From: Lachnospiraceae bacterium UBA3641
GTDB lineage: Bacteria > Bacillota > Clostridia > Lachnospirales > Lachnospiraceae
DNA length: 34,653 bases
Direction: 5' to 3'
NCBI GenBank assembly: GCA_002373875.1
Contig: DFKQ01000099.1
Location: forward strand, 1-34,653
Part shown: positions 33,745 through 34,653 of the stretch, piece by piece
Position numbering within the stretch: position 1 is the stretch's first letter
Layout of the letters: each line of letters starts with the position of its first letter
Position numbers and translations under genes: made by a program
Notes under the pieces: generated by a model
The model's input: the letters and a program-made list of their open reading frames with translations, nothing else
Database searches by the model: none
What the model was told of the DNA's origin: nothing

Positions 33745-34538
33745 TAAGAAAATGTGAAGCCTGCAATGAAGTAATGTCCGGTATCGAACCAGGTTGCGCC
33801 GACCTGCTTGTAATCGGGATTAAGGATTATATTGCGGGCTTCCCTTATTTCAAGAAGACCATCAAGGATGGTTGAAGGCGTGTAGGTGTTTTCCTGATAA
33901 GGGGGATTGTTATCGATATAGTTGCCGATCGTGGGGTCCCATACCGGATGCACCGAATTTCTGGCGGGAACGATGAAATACTCATCCTGAACATAGCCAT
34001 CAGGGCTCACGGAAGTAAATGAACGTCCGTCGGGCCTTTTTTTATACTCAGGATACAGGGAGTATTCTTTGGCCCGGACCTCGGCCGCAACTATAAGGCT
34101 TGCGTTCGTTTCAAGAGCACCTACATCAAAGTAGGCCCTCTGGGCATTAAGCTCTGCGATAAGGGCATCCCCCATAGCCTCGTCACAATAACCGAAGGTA
34201 TAATCGAAGGGGTCTTCAACGTCGAAAAACTGGGGAACCTCTTCTTCGGGGTCGGCAGTTTTGACCTCTCCGGCCGGAACGATACTGTCCGAAGATACTT
34301 CGTATTCGGGACCGGTATACTCGGTGCGCTCAAAGTTGATGTTTCTTTTGTTTCCGGCGTTGCCGCTTACCGAAATAACGGGCATGGCTTCGGTGACAGC
34401 CGCTGTGGCTGCGTCTGCCGTTTCCTGCCCGTTATCTTCTGCGTTACCTGCATTTTGGTTGCAGCCGGTCATAAGAAGAGATGAACTCATTAATGTAATT
34501 ATCAGAAGTATAGAAAGAGTTCCCCTTATATTATACAT
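33741..34538 (-). CDS. Lipoprotein with CAP (SCP/PR-1-like) domain
   Basis: 265 residues on the minus strand. Lipoprotein signal LLIITLMSSSLLMTGC with lipidated C26, then an acidic, Thr/Ala-rich linker (27-120) and a CAP-like domain from about 122: ALIAELNAQRAYFDVGALET, NASLIVAAEVRAKEYS, RPDGRSFTSVSPDGY, closing YKQVGATWFDTGHYFIAGF. The usual first CAP histidine is replaced (EVRAKE); the second histidine position may be TGHY. CAP proteins are extracellular with varied, often unknown roles. GGGG lies about 11 bases before the ATG. Its stop (33741-33743) overlaps the stop of the convergent YgfK gene. Confidence 0.8.
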   Translation of the reverse strand: MYNIRGTLSILLIITLMSSSLLMTGCNQNAGNAEDNGQETADAATAAVTEAMPVISVSGNAGNKRNINFERTEYTGPEYEVSSDSIVPAGEVKTADPEEEVPQFFDVEDPFDYTFGYCDEAMGDALIAELNAQRAYFDVGALETNASLIVAAEVRAKEYSLYPEYKKRPDGRSFTSVSPDGYVQDEYFIVPARNSVHPVWDPTIGNYIDNNPPYQENTYTPSTILDGLLEIREARNIILNPDYKQVGATWFDTGHYFIAGFTFSY

Positions 34539-34612
34539 TTATTAATCCCCATACATATTTACTTAAAAAACTGAACAAGGAAGATATGCTTTCCTCTGCT
34601 TCACACAGGGAG

Positions 34613-34637
34613 GATATTCGTCCTGCGTCCGAATATC
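34613..34637. promoter_or_regulatory. Perfect inverted repeat upstream of the lipoprotein gene
   Basis: GATATTCG (34613-34620) and CGAATATC (34630-34637) with a 9-nt spacer, about 75 bp upstream of the minus-strand lipoprotein start. It may be an operator, or the stem of a terminator for a gene right of the window; no T run is visible on either strand. Confidence 0.4.
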
Positions 34638-34653
34638 GGGCTCATACTAAGCT

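Overview
The window reads as a chromosomal segment of a Lachnospiraceae bacterium, most like Butyrivibrio or Pseudobutyrivibrio. The reasons are protein families I associate with that group (DUF6033-like, DUF6077-like, OFA-type MFS, fused AccD-AccA), FabK as the enoyl reductase, class B sortase anchoring, and AGGAGG-type ribosome binding sites. Genes run almost entirely on the + strand; the only clear minus-strand gene is a lipoprotein at the right end. No tRNA, rRNA, CRISPR or intact mobile element was seen.

Left part (1-3860) is accessory and decaying. A 38-bp tandem repeat precedes an ABC-2 permease, which is followed by the orphan tail of a second, related permease. Next come a YunG-like/CPCC protein and an overlapping gene for a secreted or anchored protein with 12-residue repeats and a nuclease-toxin-like C-terminus. 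An internally deleted IS5/IS1182-type element with both 16-bp terminal repeats and a frameshifted LysR remnant follow.

Middle part (3890-18610) holds a large hybrid histidine kinase (10 N-terminal membrane segments, Cache sensor, HisKA, HATPase, receiver, HPt), a DUF6033-like protein, an OFA-type transporter, and a run of envelope genes: YfhO, a GT-C-like membrane protein, and a DUF6077-like gene possibly split in two. Two Uma2-family genes bracket that run; the first has lost its catalytic core by an in-frame deletion.

18840-21870 is a surface-display pair: a secreted protein with an InlB-type B-repeat and a VPKTG sorting tail, then a class B sortase.

21880-30620 is a type II fatty acid synthesis operon: acpP, fabK, fabD, fabG, fabF, fabZ, accDA fusion, fabH. 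The enzymes have their catalytic residues at canonical positions. accB and accC are not in the window. Unusually, the gaps between genes are filled with repeat or hairpin elements. The most striking are nine 37-nt hairpin units (8-bp arms TACCTACT/AGTAGGTA, 21-nt loop) arranged as 4 copies (fabG-fabF), 1 copy (fabZ-accDA) and 4 copies (accDA-fabH); both four-copy arrays have an exact 63-bp period. Other gaps hold a 14-bp-stem hairpin, a GGGACGGTTCC-type palindrome with 44-bp direct repeats, and a 68-bp MITE-like element.

A 1025-residue YgfK-type iron-sulfur flavoprotein follows fabH at 49 bp. It meets a convergent CAP-domain lipoprotein gene with overlapping stop codons. The fab-operon hairpin arrays are my best candidate for an undescribed element.
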